From positions 46,390 to 110,389 of the forward strand of contig CAJWKU010000003.1 of assembly GCA_913043005.1 (NCBI GenBank): 64,000 bases of DNA. Direction: 5' to 3'. A program made the position numbers and the translations under genes. Below are positions 46,833 through 57,612 of this stretch, piece by piece. Each line of letters begins with the position of its first letter. Positions within the stretch are counted from its first letter, which is position 1. This DNA comes from an uncultured Cryomorphaceae bacterium (GTDB lineage: Bacteria > Bacteroidota > Bacteroidia > Flavobacteriales > Schleiferiaceae). The notes below the pieces were generated by a model that was given only the letters and a program-made list of their open reading frames with translations, ran no database searches and was not told the origin of the DNA.

Positions 46833-47464
46833 TGGAGATAGGCATTGTTAACCAAAAAGGAAAGGATACTGGCCGGAAAGCCGTATTAAATGATGATATT
46901 TTTAGTGTAAAACCTAATGAACATGCGGTTTACTTAGATGTTAAACAATATCTTGCAAATCAACGTCAAGGTACACACAAAGCGAAGGAAAGATCGGAAA
47001 TATCAAGAACTACGAAAAAACTGCATAAACAAAAGGGAACAGGTGGCGCGCGACACGGAAGTATGAGATCTCCTTTATATCGTGGAGGTGGAACTGTATT
47101 TGGCCCAAGGCCGCATGAGTATGGCTTTAAACTTAATAAAAAACTTAAGACGGTTGCACGTAAGTCTGCTTTAAGCATGATGGCGTTGGATAACCAAATT
47201 ATGGTTTTAGATAAATTTACACTTAAGGCCCCAAAGACTAAAGAATATGCCTCTGTGCTAGATGCTTTGGGCTTTTCAGGGAAGAAATGTACTGTTGTGT
47301 TGCCCGAGTCAGATAAAAATGTATATTTGTCATCCCGCAATTTTGAGGGATCAAATGTTGTAACTGCTTCAGAATTAAATACTTATTCTATTTTGAATGC
47401 AGGCACATTGATACTCTTAGAAGGGTCAATAGAGAAAATTCAAACTGCATTAACTACAAAGTGA
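46832..47464 (+). CDS. rplD: 50S ribosomal protein L4
   Basis: 50S protein lining the exit tunnel. 210 aa; the tunnel loop is recognisable as KQKGTGGARHGSMRSP and GGGTVFGPRPHEY. It overlaps rplC by 1 nt and rplW by 1 nt (TGATG). No S10-leader-type autoregulatory structure was looked for in detail upstream of rpsJ, where only 14 nt are available. Confidence 0.98.
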   Translation: MEIGIVNQKGKDTGRKAVLNDDIFSVKPNEHAVYLDVKQYLANQRQGTHKAKERSEISRTTKKLHKQKGTGGARHGSMRSPLYRGGGTVFGPRPHEYGFKLNKKLKTVARKSALSMMALDNQIMVLDKFTLKAPKTKEYASVLDALGFSGKKCTVVLPESDKNVYLSSRNFEGSNVVTASELNTYSILNAGTLILLEGSIEKIQTALTTK

Positions 47465-47757
47465 TGGAAAGTATTTTAATTCGACCGGTTATAACTGAGA
47501 AGGCTTCTGCAGATTCGGAAAGAATGAATCGCTACACTTTTGTAGTTGCGAGAAAGTCTAATAAGGTTGAAATAAAGAAAGCAGTTGAGGCAGCCTACAA
47601 TGTAAATGTTGAAAGTGTGCGAACTCTTATTGTTCCTGCTAAAAAAGTTGTTCGATTTACTAAGGCGGGAACGCTGTCTGGTAATAAGCCTGCCTACAAA
47701 AAGGCTATCGTTGACGTCAGAGGTGGAGAGTCCATTGATTTTTATGCTAATTTATAA
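47464..47757 (+). CDS. rplW: 50S ribosomal protein L23
   Basis: Exit-port protein that docks trigger factor and SRP. 97 aa; ILIRPVITEKA at the start and RYTFVVARKSNKVEIKKAVE. ATG 47464 is chosen over GTG 47461 because it shares the A of the rplD stop. Confidence 0.97.
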   Translation: MESILIRPVITEKASADSERMNRYTFVVARKSNKVEIKKAVEAAYNVNVESVRTLIVPAKKVVRFTKAGTLSGNKPAYKKAIVDVRGGESIDFYANL

Positions 47758-47763
47758 TCGAAA

Positions 47764-48588
47764 ATGGGTGTACGTAAATTAAAAGCTATTACTCCGGGAC
47801 AACGTTTCCGTGTTGTTAATGACTATGGTGCCGTTACTGCATCATCTCCAGAGAAATCTTTGACACAGTCGAAAAAGCGCAGTGGCGGCCGAAATAATTC
47901 CGGTAAAATGACCATGCGCTACATCGGAGGCGGAGCGAAGCAACGATACCGGGTTATAGATTTTAAGCGTGAAAAGTTTGAAATTCCTGCAACTGTCAAG
48001 ACTATTGAGTATGACCCGAATAGATCAGCTTTTATTGCTTTGGTAGTATATGCTGATGGAGAAAAGCGCTACATAATTGCTCCAAACGGATTAGATGTTG
48101 GACAGAAAATAGTCTCCGGTCCTGGTTCAGCACCAGAGGTTGGAAACGCTCTAAAGCTAGCTGATTTACCATTGGGTACTATTGTTCACAATATTGAACT
48201 CCGACCTGGTCAAGGAGGAATAATTTCTCGCTCTGCTGGTTCATTCGCTCAGTTGGCTGCTCGAGATGGCAAATACGCAACCTTGAAAATGCCTTCTGGA
48301 GAAACGCGTATGATTTTAGTAGAGTGTATGGCTACTGTTGGAGTTGTTTCTAACAGTGATCATGCTCAACTTGTTGGTGGTAAAGCTGGAAGAAGTCGAT
48401 GGCTTGGACGTCGTCCACGTACTCGTGGTGTAGCTATGAATCCGGTCGATCACCCAATGGGTGGTGGAGAGGGTCGTGCGTCTGGTGGCCATCCTCGATC
48501 GCGTAATAGCATTCCTTCGAAAGGATTTAAAACACGCGCTAAACAAAAAGAGAGTAGTCGGTATATTATTGAAAAAAGGAAGAAATAA
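47764..48588 (+). CDS. rplB: 50S ribosomal protein L2
   Basis: Core 50S protein at the subunit interface. 274 aa; [23 protein letters not shown] start (here [16 protein letters not shown]), [17 protein letters not shown] and the C-terminal [19 protein letters not shown] containing the histidine important for peptidyl transfer. Confidence 0.98.
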   Translation: MGVRKLKAITPGQRFRVVNDYGAVTASSPEKSLTQSKKRSGGRNNSGKMTMRYIGGGAKQRYRVIDFKREKFEIPATVKTIEYDPNRSAFIALVVYADGEKRYIIAPNGLDVGQKIVSGPGSAPEVGNALKLADLPLGTIVHNIELRPGQGGIISRSAGSFAQLAARDGKYATLKMPSGETRMILVECMATVGVVSNSDHAQLVGGKAGRSRWLGRRPRTRGVAMNPVDHPMGGGEGRASGGHPRSRNSIPSKGFKTRAKQKESSRYIIEKRKK

Positions 48589-48591
48589 CTA

Positions 48592-48870
48592 ATGGCACGT
48601 TCACTAAAAAAAGGACCATACATACATTACAAGCTTGAAAAGAGGGTGATGGAAAATGTAGCAGCAAGCAAAAAAAGTGTGATTAAAACTTGGTCAAGGG
48701 CCTCGATGATTAGTCCAGACTTTGTTGGTCAAACAATTGCTGTTCACAATGGGAAGACATTTATACCGGTTTACGTTACAGAGAACATGGTCGGACATAA
48801 ACTAGGTGAATTTTCTCCAACGCGTACGTTTAGAGGACACGCTGGTAAAAAAGATAAGGGTAAAAGGTAA
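48592..48870 (+). CDS. rpsS: 30S ribosomal protein S19
   Basis: 30S head protein that contacts S13. 92 aa; [10 protein letters not shown] at the start, [20 protein letters not shown] and [14 protein letters not shown]. Confidence 0.98.
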   Translation: MARSLKKGPYIHYKLEKRVMENVAASKKSVIKTWSRASMISPDFVGQTIAVHNGKTFIPVYVTENMVGHKLGEFSPTRTFRGHAGKKDKGKR

Positions 48871-48873
48871 GTT

Positions 48874-49311
48874 ATGGGATCACGTAAACATAATACAGCA
48901 ATAGCATTGAAGGAATCACGTAAAAATGTTGCTTCAGCTAAATTGAATAATTGCCCAACCTCTCCAAGAAAAATGCGTTTAGTAGCCGATATGATTAGAG
49001 GTATGGAAGTGACCAAAGCACTTTATTCTTTAAAGAATAATGGTAAGGAGGCATCTATTCGCTTGGAAAAACTTTTGGTTTCCGCACTTAGTAACTGGGA
49101 AACAAAGAATGAAGGAGTTTCAATGGACGAAAAAGAGCTGATTGTTCAGACAATTAGTGTTGATAGCGGGCGGATGTTAAAGAGAGTGCAACCTGCTCCT
49201 CAGGGTCGTGCGCACCGTGTTCGTAAACGATCCAACCATGTAACGATTGTCATAGGTGAGTCAAACACTACAGAAAATTCGAGTATAACTGAAGTTAAAG
49301 AAGTTCAATAA
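48874..49311 (+). CDS. rplV: 50S ribosomal protein L22
   Basis: Exit-tunnel constriction protein. 145 aa; [18 protein letters not shown], then the loop [21 protein letters not shown] near the tunnel (here two adjacent runs). The C-terminal ~20 residues are an extra polar tail. The stop shares a base with the rpsC ATG. Confidence 0.97.
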   Translation: MGSRKHNTAIALKESRKNVASAKLNNCPTSPRKMRLVADMIRGMEVTKALYSLKNNGKEASIRLEKLLVSALSNWETKNEGVSMDEKELIVQTISVDSGRMLKRVQPAPQGRAHRVRKRSNHVTIVIGESNTTENSSITEVKEVQ

Positions 49312-50069
49312 TGGGTCAAAAAGCTAATCCAATCGGTAATCGTCTCGGTTTTATTCGAGGTTGGGATTCAAACTGGTACGGTGGTAAGAACTACGGTGAT
49401 AGAATAGCAGAGGATGCAGCTATCCGAAAGTATCTGCATGCCCGTCTATCGAGAGCGAATGTATCGCGAATAATAATTGAGCGTACGTTGAAGCTTGTCA
49501 CTATAACAATTGCAACTGCCCGTCCTGGAGTGATAATAGGTAAGGGTGGTTCTGAGGTAGAGAAACTAAGAGAGGAGCTAAAAAAACTTACCAAAAAAGA
49601 TGTTCAGTTAAATATCCATGAAATAAAGAGGCCTGAATTAGATGCTAAACTGGTAGCTGACTCTATTGCTCGTCAAATTGAAGGGCGTATTTCTTTTAGA
49701 AGAGCAGTTAAGATGAGTATTAGTTCAACAATGAGAATGGGCGCTGAAGGAATAAAAGTTCAATTGAGTGGAAGATTGAATGGTGCAGAAATTGCACGTT
49801 CTGAAAAGTTTAAAGATGGTCGTACTCCTCTGCATACTTTCCGAGCAGACATTGATTATCATTGGTCTGAGGCTCATACTACATATGGTCGTATAGGAGT
49901 CAAGGTATGGATAATGAAAGGTGAGGTATACGGAAAACGAGACTTGAATAACGTTTTAGGTGTGTCTGGAAGACCAAAATCAGGTGGACCAAGTGGCGGC
50001 CCAAAGGGTCGATCAAATTCTAATGATCGTCGCAATAATAATGATCGTCGTAATAATCGCAAAGCATAA
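49311..50069 (+). CDS. rpsC: 30S ribosomal protein S3
   Basis: mRNA entry-site protein. 252 aa; [19 protein letters not shown], the KH motif [17 protein letters not shown] and [14 protein letters not shown]. The C-terminus has a low-complexity Gly/Asn/Arg tail ([16 protein letters not shown]) typical of Bacteroidetes S3. Confidence 0.98.
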   Translation: MGQKANPIGNRLGFIRGWDSNWYGGKNYGDRIAEDAAIRKYLHARLSRANVSRIIIERTLKLVTITIATARPGVIIGKGGSEVEKLREELKKLTKKDVQLNIHEIKRPELDAKLVADSIARQIEGRISFRRAVKMSISSTMRMGAEGIKVQLSGRLNGAEIARSEKFKDGRTPLHTFRADIDYHWSEAHTTYGRIGVKVWIMKGEVYGKRDLNNVLGVSGRPKSGGPSGGPKGRSNSNDRRNNNDRRNNRKA

Positions 50070-50084
50070 TTCGCACAAAGAGAT

Positions 50085-50510
50085 ATGTTACAACCGAAAA
50101 AAACTAAATTCCGGAAGACCTTTAAAGGTAAGATGAAGGGTAATGCTCAGCGCGGAGCTACCCTAGCTTTTGGAGCATATGGTATAAAGTCCATTCAAGA
50201 AGTATGGATGACCGCCAGGCAAATTGAAGCTGCACGTATTGCTGCTACTCGTTACATGAAGCGTGAGGGACAGTTATGGATTCGTGTTTTTCCTGATAAA
50301 CCAATCACAAAGAAACCCTTAGAAGTTCGTATGGGTAAAGGAAAAGGTTCTGTCGAATATTGGGCAGCTGTTATTCGCCCAGGTCGTATGTTATTTGAAT
50401 GTGATGGAGTATCTAAAGAGGTTGCTTTAGAGGCTCTTCGGCTTGCGGCTCAAAAGTTGCCTGTCAAAACCAAATTAGTTACCCGTCGAGATTTAGTTAC
50501 AAATTCCTAA
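50085..50510 (+). CDS. rplP: 50S ribosomal protein L16
   Basis: A-site tRNA contact protein. 141 aa; [36 protein letters not shown] and [20 protein letters not shown] (in two runs). Confidence 0.98.
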   Translation: MLQPKKTKFRKTFKGKMKGNAQRGATLAFGAYGIKSIQEVWMTARQIEAARIAATRYMKREGQLWIRVFPDKPITKKPLEVRMGKGKGSVEYWAAVIRPGRMLFECDGVSKEVALEALRLAAQKLPVKTKLVTRRDLVTNS

Positions 50511-50521
50511 TTGTTAGCATT

Positions 50522-50713
50522 ATGAAAATGAATGAAATTCGGAATCTAAGTCAAGAAGAACTCTCAAAGCAATTTAGCGCGTTGAGCAAGGACCTTGCGG
50601 ATATGAAAATGAAGAACCGTATTACCCCCTTAGAAAATCCCATGAGAATTGCCAGTACAAGAAAAATAGTAGCTAGACTTACTATGGAAATGTCTAATCG
50701 TAACTCCAAATAA
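50522..50713 (+). CDS. rpmC: 50S ribosomal protein L29
   Basis: Exit-port protein. 63 aa; NEIRNLSQEELSKQFSALSKDL with the C-terminal NPMRIASTRKIVARLTM, the usual KnPxRIrxiRRxIARi pattern. Directly abuts rpsQ. Confidence 0.95.
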   Translation: MKMNEIRNLSQEELSKQFSALSKDLADMKMKNRITPLENPMRIASTRKIVARLTMEMSNRNSK

Positions 50714-50722
50714 ATGATATTG

Positions 50723-50983
50723 ATGGAAGATAAACGAAATCTCCGAAAAGAGCGAATTGGTGTTGTTACAAGTGACTCCATGGATAAAACTGTAACTGTT
50801 ATTGTTTCGCGTCGCGTGAAGCACCCTATGTACGGTAAATTCATAACCTACACTACGAAATTGCATGCTCATGACGAGAAAAATGATTGTAACAGTGGTG
50901 ATACGGTGAAAATTATGGAAACACGTCCGATGAGTAAAACCAAAGTTTGGCGTGTAATAGAAATTATAGAAAGAGCAAAATAA
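50723..50983 (+). CDS. rpsQ: 30S ribosomal protein S17
   Basis: Primary 16S-binding protein. 86 aa from ATG 50723 ([15 protein letters not shown]), the normal N-terminus; an in-frame ATG nine bases earlier abuts the rpmC stop and is less likely. [12 protein letters not shown] and [13 protein letters not shown] are conserved. Confidence 0.97.
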   Translation: MEDKRNLRKERIGVVTSDSMDKTVTVIVSRRVKHPMYGKFITYTTKLHAHDEKNDCNSGDTVKIMETRPMSKTKVWRVIEIIERAK

Positions 50984-50984
50984 G

Positions 50985-51353
50985 ATGTTACAAACTGAAT
51001 CACGTCTCCGAGTTGCAGATAATACTGGTGCCAAAGAAGTTTTGGTTATCCGTGTTTTAGGTGGAACAAAACGTCGTTACGCTAGTGTTGGTGACAAAAT
51101 TGTTGTTACAATAAAACAGGCTTTGCCTTCAGGTAGTGCAAAGAAAGGTACGGTTGCAACTGCGGTTGTAGTGCGTACTAAAAAAGAAGTTCGACGTCCT
51201 GATGGATCCTATATCCGTTTTGACGATAATGCTTGCGTTCTTTTGGACCCAACTGGCGAAATGCGAGGTACTCGTGTTTTTGGTCCTGTGGCGAGAGAGT
51301 TACGTGAAAAGCAATTCATGAAAATTGTTTCCTTGGCACCAGAGGTGCTTTAA
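50985..51353 (+). CDS. rplN: 50S ribosomal protein L14
   Basis: Subunit-interface protein. 122 aa; [36 protein letters not shown] and [13 protein letters not shown]. Confidence 0.98.
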   Translation: MLQTESRLRVADNTGAKEVLVIRVLGGTKRRYASVGDKIVVTIKQALPSGSAKKGTVATAVVVRTKKEVRRPDGSYIRFDDNACVLLDPTGEMRGTRVFGPVARELREKQFMKIVSLAPEVL

Positions 51354-51367
51354 GACTATACTATAAG

Positions 51368-51685
51368 ATGGCAAAGTTTCATATAAAAACAGGAGATACG
51401 GTAATGGTAATCGCTGGTACTTCCAAAGGTAAGTCGGGTAAGATTATTCGTATGATACCCAAACAGTCAAGGGCTGTTGTAGAAGGTTTAAACATGGTTA
51501 CAAAACATCAAAAACCTTCGGCTAGCAGTCCCCAAGGTGGAATTGCTAAAATGGAAGCACCTATTCACGTTTCAAATCTGATGTTAGTTGATGGTGCAGG
51601 TAATCCGACACGTATTGGACGAAAAGTAAATGAAAAAGGTGAAACAAGTCGTTTTGCAAAAAAAACCGGTGATACAATCAAGTAA
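51368..51685 (+). CDS. rplX: 50S ribosomal protein L24
   Basis: Assembly initiator with a KOW motif: [19 protein letters not shown]. 105 aa; the [12 protein letters not shown] and SNLMLVD blocks follow. The stop shares one base with the rplE ATG. Confidence 0.97.
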   Translation: MAKFHIKTGDTVMVIAGTSKGKSGKIIRMIPKQSRAVVEGLNMVTKHQKPSASSPQGGIAKMEAPIHVSNLMLVDGAGNPTRIGRKVNEKGETSRFAKKTGDTIK

Positions 51686-52224
51686 TGGAATCAAAATTAA
51701 AAGTTGATTATCAATCCAAAGTAATTCCTGCGATGAAGGAACAATTTGGCTATTCTCACAATTTACAGGTTCCGAGACTTGATAAAATTGTTTTGAGTCA
51801 AGGTATAGGAGCTGCTGTTTCAGATAAAAAGTTAGTTGATGCAGCTGTTGAAGAGATGACAATAATCGCTGGTCAGAGGGCGGTTGCTACAAAATCCAAA
51901 AAAGACATATCAAATTTTAAATTGAGAAAAGGTATGCCTGTAGGAGCTCGAGTTACGCTTCGCGGTTCCAAAATGTATGACTTCTTAGAGAGGTTATTAG
52001 TATCCTCTTTGCCAAGAATAAGAGATTTTCAAGGAATAAAAGAAGGTTTTGATGGTAGAGGAAATTTTACTTTTGGTATTACAGAACAAATTATTTTTCC
52101 TGAAATTGAAATTGATAAAGTGAGTCGTATTTCTGGAATGGACATAACGTTTGTTTCAAGTGCGAAAACAGATATGGAGTGCAAAGCGCTTCTCCAAGAA
52201 TTTGGAATGCCTTTTAAGAAATAG
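51685..52224 (+). CDS. rplE: 50S ribosomal protein L5
   Basis: 5S rRNA-binding protein. 179 aa; [31 protein letters not shown] and [16 protein letters not shown]. Confidence 0.98.
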   Translation: MESKLKVDYQSKVIPAMKEQFGYSHNLQVPRLDKIVLSQGIGAAVSDKKLVDAAVEEMTIIAGQRAVATKSKKDISNFKLRKGMPVGARVTLRGSKMYDFLERLLVSSLPRIRDFQGIKEGFDGRGNFTFGITEQIIFPEIEIDKVSRISGMDITFVSSAKTDMECKALLQEFGMPFKK

Positions 52225-52228
52225 TATT

Positions 52229-52498
52229 ATGGCTAAGGAATCAATGAAAGCGCGCGAGCGCAAACGTCAGGCAGTTGTTGCTAGATATGCTGATAAACGA
52301 GAGGCTCTGAAAGCAGCTGGTGATTATGCAGGTCTGCAAAGGCTACCAAAAAATGCTTCTCCGGTTAGGTTACACAACCGTTGTAAGCTCACAGGTCGCC
52401 CTCGGGGCTATATGCGTCAGTTTGGACTTTCCAGAGTGACGTTTCGTGAAATGGCTTTATCTGGTTTAATACCAGGCGTTAAGAAGTGTAGTTGGTAA
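52229..52498 (+). CDS. rpsN: 30S ribosomal protein S14 (zinc-free form)
   Basis: 30S head protein. 89 aa from ATG 52229 ([14 protein letters not shown]), 4 nt after rplE; an upstream in-frame codon inside rplE is rejected. It is the long C-minus form: [20 protein letters not shown] has no CxxC zinc ribbon. [17 protein letters not shown] is conserved. Confidence 0.97.
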   Translation: MAKESMKARERKRQAVVARYADKREALKAAGDYAGLQRLPKNASPVRLHNRCKLTGRPRGYMRQFGLSRVTFREMALSGLIPGVKKCSW

Positions 52499-52515
52499 TT
52501 TACAATTAGAATAAG

Positions 52516-52914
52516 ATGTATACAGATCCTATAGCAGATTTTTTAACACGCATACGTAATGGTGCTAAAGCTGGACACCAGGTGGTCGAGTTGCCATCAA
52601 GTAACGTCAAGGCTGAAATTGCCAGAATTCTTCAGGACCAAGGCTTCATAGCAAGTTATAAAGTGGTTACTGATACGGCGCAAGGAACTCTAAAGGTTGC
52701 TTTAAAGTATGAGAGATTATCCAAGCGTCCCGTAATAAGAGGGATTGATCGAGCTTCAAGTCCGGGTCTCCGTAATTATAAGTCCTCAACTGATTTACCT
52801 AGGGTAAAAAATGGTTTAGGTATTGCAATTGTAAGCACATCACATGGAATGATGACCGATAAAGAAGCTCGCGCCAAAAAAATTGGTGGTGAGATTATAT
52901 GTTACGTTTATTAA
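52516..52914 (+). CDS. rpsH: 30S ribosomal protein S8
   Basis: Platform protein and, in other bacteria, translational repressor of the spc operon. 132 aa; DPIADFLTRIRNGAKAG and the C-terminal GIAIVSTSHGMMTDKEARA. Confidence 0.98.
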   Translation: MYTDPIADFLTRIRNGAKAGHQVVELPSSNVKAEIARILQDQGFIASYKVVTDTAQGTLKVALKYERLSKRPVIRGIDRASSPGLRNYKSSTDLPRVKNGLGIAIVSTSHGMMTDKEARAKKIGGEIICYVY

Positions 52915-52926
52915 AAGGTATAGATA

Positions 52927-53478
52927 ATGTCAAGAATTGGTAAATCCCCCATAAATGTGCCTTCAGGTGTAACTGTGACTATTAATGAATCAGTTGTAAC
53001 CGTTGAAGGTAAGGGCGGCACATTATATCAGAATATTACTGATGGTATTGAGATCTCCGTTTCAGAAAATGTTGTGACAGTTTCTCGTCCTTCTGATTCC
53101 AAAACTCACCGTGCTGCGCATGGTCTTTATCGATCATTAATATTCAATATGATAATGGGTGTTAATGAAGGTTGGACTAAAAAACTTGAGCTAGTTGGAG
53201 TAGGATATAGAGCTAGTAATCGTGGCCAAGTTTTAGATTTGGCTTTAGGTTTTTCTCATAACATTAGTATGCAGATACCATCTGAGGTTAAGTTGATTAC
53301 TGTCAGTGAAAAAGGTAAAAATCCGATTGTAGAATTAACCTCTTTTGATAAGCAGTTAGTTGGAATGATTGCATCAAAGATTCGTTCATTTAGAAAACCA
53401 GAACCTTATAAAGGAAAGGGAGTTCGATATGTTGGTGAAATTGTTCGTAAGAAGGCTGGTAAATCTGCCGCTAAATAG
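52927..53478 (+). CDS. rplF: 50S ribosomal protein L6
   Basis: 50S protein near the factor-binding site. 183 aa; [16 protein letters not shown] and the C-terminal [16 protein letters not shown]. Confidence 0.98.
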   Translation: MSRIGKSPINVPSGVTVTINESVVTVEGKGGTLYQNITDGIEISVSENVVTVSRPSDSKTHRAAHGLYRSLIFNMIMGVNEGWTKKLELVGVGYRASNRGQVLDLALGFSHNISMQIPSEVKLITVSEKGKNPIVELTSFDKQLVGMIASKIRSFRKPEPYKGKGVRYVGEIVRKKAGKSAAK

Positions 53479-53492
53479 TAAACTTAGAGATA

Positions 53493-53849
53493 ATGGCAAT
53501 AAAAAAAATGAATCGTAGACAACGCATACACATGCGGATTCGGAACGTGGTTAAAGGGACAGATAAGCGTCCTAGATTAGCTGTTTATAGAAGTAGTAAA
53601 GAAATATATGCTCAGCTCATCGACGATATAAATGGCAAGACCCTTGGTGCTGCCTCATCATTATCAAAAAATGGTGAAGTGCTCACAGGGACTAAAATTG
53701 AGCGTGCTTTTAAAGTAGGGAAAATGATCGCTGAAGTGGCAAAAGGAGTTGGAGCAGAATCCGTGTCCTTTGACCGTGGAGGTTATCTATATCATGGACG
53801 TATTAAATCTCTAGCTGACGGAGCCCGTGAAGCTGGACTGAAATTCTGA
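53493..53849 (+). CDS. rplR: 50S ribosomal protein L18
   Basis: 5S rRNA-binding protein. 118 aa; [20 protein letters not shown] and the C-terminal [20 protein letters not shown]. Confidence 0.98.
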   Translation: MAIKKMNRRQRIHMRIRNVVKGTDKRPRLAVYRSSKEIYAQLIDDINGKTLGAASSLSKNGEVLTGTKIERAFKVGKMIAEVAKGVGAESVSFDRGGYLYHGRIKSLADGAREAGLKF

Positions 53850-53857
53850 TTTAGAAT

Positions 53858-54379
53858 ATGAAAGATAAAAGTGTGAAAAAAGTAAAACCTAGTGGTCTTG
53901 AATTAGTAGACCGATTAGTTGGTGTTCAGCGTGTGACTAAGGTTACAAAAGGTGGACGAACATTTGGCTTTACTGCTATTGTTGTTGTCGGTGATGAGCA
54001 CGGTATCGGTGGTTACGGTCTGGGTAAAAGTAAAGAGGTATCCGAAGCTGTAAATAAGGGTATTGAAGATGCAAAGAAAAACTTGTATCGTTTTCCAGTT
54101 GTTAAGGGCACCCTGCCTCACGAACAAGATGGTAAATTTGGTGGTGCAAGAGTGTTTCTTCGCCCAGCATCCTCAGGGACAGGAGTGATTGCAGGAGGTT
54201 CTATGCGTCATGTTTTAGAATGTGTCGGTATTCACGATGTTCTAGCCAAGTCAAAGGGCTCTTCTAATCCTCATAATTTGGTTAAAGCTACTTTTGAGGC
54301 TTTGCATTCTTTAAGGGATGCTAAGCAAGTTGCCAAGTCAAGAGGAATAAATGTTTCACAAGTTTTTAACGGTAAATAA
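53858..54379 (+). CDS. rpsE: 30S ribosomal protein S5
   Basis: Decoding-fidelity protein. 173 aa; [38 protein letters not shown] and [20 protein letters not shown]. Spectinomycin-loop region appears ordinary. Confidence 0.98.
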   Translation: MKDKSVKKVKPSGLELVDRLVGVQRVTKVTKGGRTFGFTAIVVVGDEHGIGGYGLGKSKEVSEAVNKGIEDAKKNLYRFPVVKGTLPHEQDGKFGGARVFLRPASSGTGVIAGGSMRHVLECVGIHDVLAKSKGSSNPHNLVKATFEALHSLRDAKQVAKSRGINVSQVFNGK

Positions 54380-54388
54380 AGCTTTAGT

Positions 54389-54571
54389 ATGACACGCATT
54401 AAGATAACTCAAAAACGGAGCGTAATTAATCGTCCGCCCAATCAAAAGGCAACTATGGTTGCTCTGGGTTTACGAAAGATTAATCATAGCGTTGAACATG
54501 ATAATAATGCTCAAATTGCAGGAATGGTTCGAACTGTGAATCATTTAGTGTCTGTCGAAGAAATTAAATAA
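54389..54571 (+). CDS. rpmD: 50S ribosomal protein L30
   Basis: 60-aa small 50S protein; [19 protein letters not shown] and [18 protein letters not shown] are the family pattern. Confidence 0.96.
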   Translation: MTRIKITQKRSVINRPPNQKATMVALGLRKINHSVEHDNNAQIAGMVRTVNHLVSVEEIK

Positions 54572-54585
54572 ATATTATTAACAAT

Positions 54586-55098
54586 ATGTCACTCCATAAT
54601 TTAAAGCCAGCAGCAGGTTCAACATTCACCAAAAAACGACTTGGTCGTGGAGAGGGTAGTGGTTCAGCAGGAACCGCAGGGCGTGGCCATAAAGGTGCTA
54701 AGTCTAGATCTGGTTACAGTAAAAAAATTGGCTTTGAGGGTGGTCAGATGCCACTGCAGCGAAGAGTTCCAAAATTTGGTTTTACGAATCCTAATCGGAT
54801 TGAATATCGTGGAATTAATCTTGATACTATACAAATGTTAGTGGATGAAAAGTCTGTAAAAGAGATTAATCTTGATACCTTGATGGATAACGGATTGGCA
54901 GGTAAACATGACCTCGTAAAAATACTGGGACGTGGAAAAATCACTTCTGCAATTGATGTGAGAGTAAATAAAGTAAGTGAAAGTGCCAAGAAGGCTATTG
55001 AAAAAGCAGGAGGTACAATTTACATTATTACAAACCGCCCAGAAAATGAAGAAGCCTCTGTTCCCAGCAAGTCTTCTGAAAAAGTAACTAAACAATAA
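54586..55098 (+). CDS. rplO: 50S ribosomal protein L15
   Basis: 170-aa late-assembly protein; [20 protein letters not shown], the glycine-rich [13 protein letters not shown] and [15 protein letters not shown]. Polar C-terminal tail. Abuts secY by 1 nt. Confidence 0.97.
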   Translation: MSLHNLKPAAGSTFTKKRLGRGEGSGSAGTAGRGHKGAKSRSGYSKKIGFEGGQMPLQRRVPKFGFTNPNRIEYRGINLDTIQMLVDEKSVKEINLDTLMDNGLAGKHDLVKILGRGKITSAIDVRVNKVSESAKKAIEKAGGTIYIITNRPENEEASVPSKSSEKVTKQ

Positions 55099-55099
55099 C

Positions 55100-56431
55100 A
55101 TGAACCGGTTTATCCAAACTCTAAGGAACATTTGGGGCATAACAGAGCTCCGGGAAAAGCTACTATTGACTGCGGGTTTGCTTCTAGTTTACCGCTTGGG
55201 TTCAAACGTGGTTCTTCCGGGTATAGATCCTAGTAGTTTAGAGAATCTACAGAGCCAGGCCTCTGAAGGTTTAATTGGTTTAATTAATGCTTTTTCTGGA
55301 GGTGCTTTTGCTAATGCTTCTATCTTAGCTCTTGGTATTATGCCTTATATCTCAGCCTCGATTGTAATACAGCTTGCAGGCCTTGCGGTTCCAGCTGTAC
55401 AGAAAATGCAAAAAGAGGGTGAGTCAGGTAGACGAAAGTTAAATCAGATAACTAGATATTTGACAATATTGATTGTCGCAGCTCAGGCTCCCGGTTACAT
55501 AACAAATTTGATTTATCAGGGTGTAAATATTACTTTGCCAATGTCAACATTTTGGATGGCTTCATGGGTGGTGATAATAGCAGGGACTATTTTTGCCATG
55601 TGGTTAGGGGAAAGAATCACCGAAAAAGGCGTAGGAAACGGTATCTCTTTGTTAATAATGATTGGAATCATTGCTAATTTCCCTCAGGCTTTTTTCCAAG
55701 AAGTTGCTACACAATTAAGTCCCTCAGGAGGAGGTTGGATAAAGTTCTTAATTGAAATTGTGGCTTTATACTTAGTTTTTTTATTCGCCATTGCTATTAC
55801 CCAGGCAGTCAGAAAAGTTCCGTTAGAATATGCAAAGAGAGTTGCTGGTGGAAGTAGTAAATCTTTGGGTCGTAGCTATCTTCCAGTTAGGGTAAATGCA
55901 TCAGGTGTGATGCCAATAATATTTGCTCAGGCTTTAATGTTTGTGCCACTTACTGTAGTTCAATATGCTGGGCTTGAAGGTTCAGGAGCTACTTGGGTGG
56001 TTGATGTGTTTGGCAATATTCAAGGGTTTTGGTACAATTTTGTCTTCGCAATGTTGATTTTAGTATTCACGTATTTTTACACTGCTATTCAGATTAACAC
56101 CACTCAAATTGCTGATGATCTAAAGCGCAATGGTGGATTTGTTCCTGGTATCAAACCAGGCGAGGCTACCGGGAATTATATCGATGATGTTTTGGCGAAA
56201 ATAACATTGCCTGGAGCTATTTTATTGGCTTTAATTGCGATACTACCATCCGTTGCGATGACATTGGGAATTAATATGCAATGGGCTCAGTTTTATGGTG
56301 GAACATCTCTTTTGATTATTGTTGGAGTTGTATTAGATACTTTAATGCAAATAGAGAGTTACTTGTTGAATAGTCATTATGATGGCCTTATGGAAGGTGG
56401 TCGTATGCGTGGCAGAAATACTTCGATATAA
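55100..56431 (+). CDS. secY: Protein translocase subunit SecY
   Basis: Channel subunit of the Sec translocon. 443 aa with ten membrane helices; plug region [34 protein letters not shown] and [19 protein letters not shown] in part, and [20 protein letters not shown] (cytoplasmic loop with [13 protein letters not shown]). Required for all T9SS cargo in this window. Shares its last base with the infA ATG; map, often between them, is absent. Confidence 0.98.
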   Translation: MNRFIQTLRNIWGITELREKLLLTAGLLLVYRLGSNVVLPGIDPSSLENLQSQASEGLIGLINAFSGGAFANASILALGIMPYISASIVIQLAGLAVPAVQKMQKEGESGRRKLNQITRYLTILIVAAQAPGYITNLIYQGVNITLPMSTFWMASWVVIIAGTIFAMWLGERITEKGVGNGISLLIMIGIIANFPQAFFQEVATQLSPSGGGWIKFLIEIVALYLVFLFAIAITQAVRKVPLEYAKRVAGGSSKSLGRSYLPVRVNASGVMPIIFAQALMFVPLTVVQYAGLEGSGATWVVDVFGNIQGFWYNFVFAMLILVFTYFYTAIQINTTQIADDLKRNGGFVPGIKPGEATGNYIDDVLAKITLPGAILLALIAILPSVAMTLGINMQWAQFYGGTSLLIIVGVVLDTLMQIESYLLNSHYDGLMEGGRMRGRNTSI

Positions 56432-56646
56432 TGGCAAAAGAACCAGGAATTACTCAAGACGGAACGATTACTGAAAATCTTTCAAATGCAATGTTTCGTG
56501 TAGAATTAGAAAATGGTCATGTCGTTACAGCGCATATCTCTGGTAAAATGAGAATGCACTATATAAAGCTTCTTCCGGGGGATCGGGTTAAGTTAGAGTT
56601 ATCACCATATGATTTGTCAAAGGCACGTATAACTTATCGATATTAA
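56431..56646 (+). CDS. infA: Translation initiation factor IF-1
   Basis: 71-aa S1-like OB fold that binds the A-site during initiation; [20 protein letters not shown] and [19 protein letters not shown]. One-base overlap with secY. Confidence 0.97.
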   Translation: MAKEPGITQDGTITENLSNAMFRVELENGHVVTAHISGKMRMHYIKLLPGDRVKLELSPYDLSKARITYRY

Positions 56647-56671
56647 ATAGATTTGTTTTAAGTAGAATATT

Positions 56672-56788
56672 ATGAAAGTAAGAGCATCACTAAAAAAACG
56701 CAGTGCGGATTGTAAAATTGTCCGCAGAAAAGGGCGTTTGTATATTATAAATAAGAAGAACCCTAGGTTTAAACAACGTCAAGGTTAA
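56672..56788 (+). CDS. rpmJ: 50S ribosomal protein L36 (zinc-free form)
   Basis: A 38-aa gene: [17 protein letters not shown], then [18 protein letters not shown] and a final RQG. It has a single Cys (C14) and none of the other zinc ligands of the C-plus form. Position between infA and rpsM is the standard one. Confidence 0.96.
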   Translation: MKVRASLKKRSADCKIVRRKGRLYIINKKNPRFKQRQG

Positions 56789-56807
56789 TTCATTTTAGAA
56801 GAAAGAA

Positions 56808-57185
56808 ATGGCGAGAATAGCAGGTATAGACCTCCCGAAAAATAAGCGTGGAGAAATTGGATTGACATACATCTATGGTATTGGTCGATCACGATCTCGT
56901 GAGATTCTCACAGAGGCAGGTGTTGATTATAATGTAAAAGTTCAGGAATGGACAGATGAGCAGCTCCAAGGTATTCGTAACTATATAACAGATAATGTTA
57001 AAGTGGAAGGCGAGTTACGTTCTGAAACTCAATTGAATATTAAGAGATTAATGGATATTGGATGTCAGCGTGGTATACGACATAGACTAGGCTTGCCACT
57101 GCGTGGTCAGCATACCAAGAACAATTCTCGTACCCGAAAAGGTAAGAGAAAGACAGTAGCGAATAAAAAGAAGGTAACGAAATAA
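56808..57185 (+). CDS. rpsM: 30S ribosomal protein S13
   Basis: 30S head protein. 125 aa; [20 protein letters not shown] and [20 protein letters not shown], with the basic C-terminus [13 protein letters not shown]. Confidence 0.98.
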   Translation: MARIAGIDLPKNKRGEIGLTYIYGIGRSRSREILTEAGVDYNVKVQEWTDEQLQGIRNYITDNVKVEGELRSETQLNIKRLMDIGCQRGIRHRLGLPLRGQHTKNNSRTRKGKRKTVANKKKVTK

Positions 57186-57196
57186 TCATATAACTG

Positions 57197-57586
57197 ATGG
57201 CACAGTCAACAAAAACTGCAAAAAAGCGAAAAGTAAAGGTAGATGCCGTGGGTGAAGCCCATGTGAGCTCTACGTTCAATAATATTATAATCGCTTTGAC
57301 TAATACTCAAGGTCAGGTAATATCCTGGTCATCTGCTGGCAAGATGGGGTTTCGAGGTTCAAAAAAGAACACCCCTTATGCGGCTCAAATGGCTGCTGAA
57401 AATGCAGCAACTCCAGCTTTAGAAGCGGGTTTGAAAAAAGTGAAAGTCTATGTTAAAGGCCCAGGTAATGGTCGTGAAAGCGCTATTAGAAGTTTGAATA
57501 ATAGTGGAATAGAGGTTACTGAGATTGTGGATATTACTCCCATTCCTCACAATGGTTGTCGTCCACCAAAGCGCCGTCGAGTATAA
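57197..57586 (+). CDS. rpsK: 30S ribosomal protein S11
   Basis: Platform protein near the mRNA exit. 129 aa; [40 protein letters not shown] and [15 protein letters not shown]. Confidence 0.98.
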   Translation: MAQSTKTAKKRKVKVDAVGEAHVSSTFNNIIIALTNTQGQVISWSSAGKMGFRGSKKNTPYAAQMAAENAATPALEAGLKKVKVYVKGPGNGRESAIRSLNNSGIEVTEIVDITPIPHNGCRPPKRRRV

Positions 57587-57612
57587 TATTTATAAATAAG
57601 AATTAATAAGAA

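Noticed and set aside
46966..47340. A 124-codon minus-strand frame inside rplD, and similar long frames opposite other ribosomal genes (for example 50630-51034 and 54838-55140)
   Set aside because: All lie antisense to well-conserved ribosomal protein or secY genes and show no domain of their own; they are by-products of codon use.
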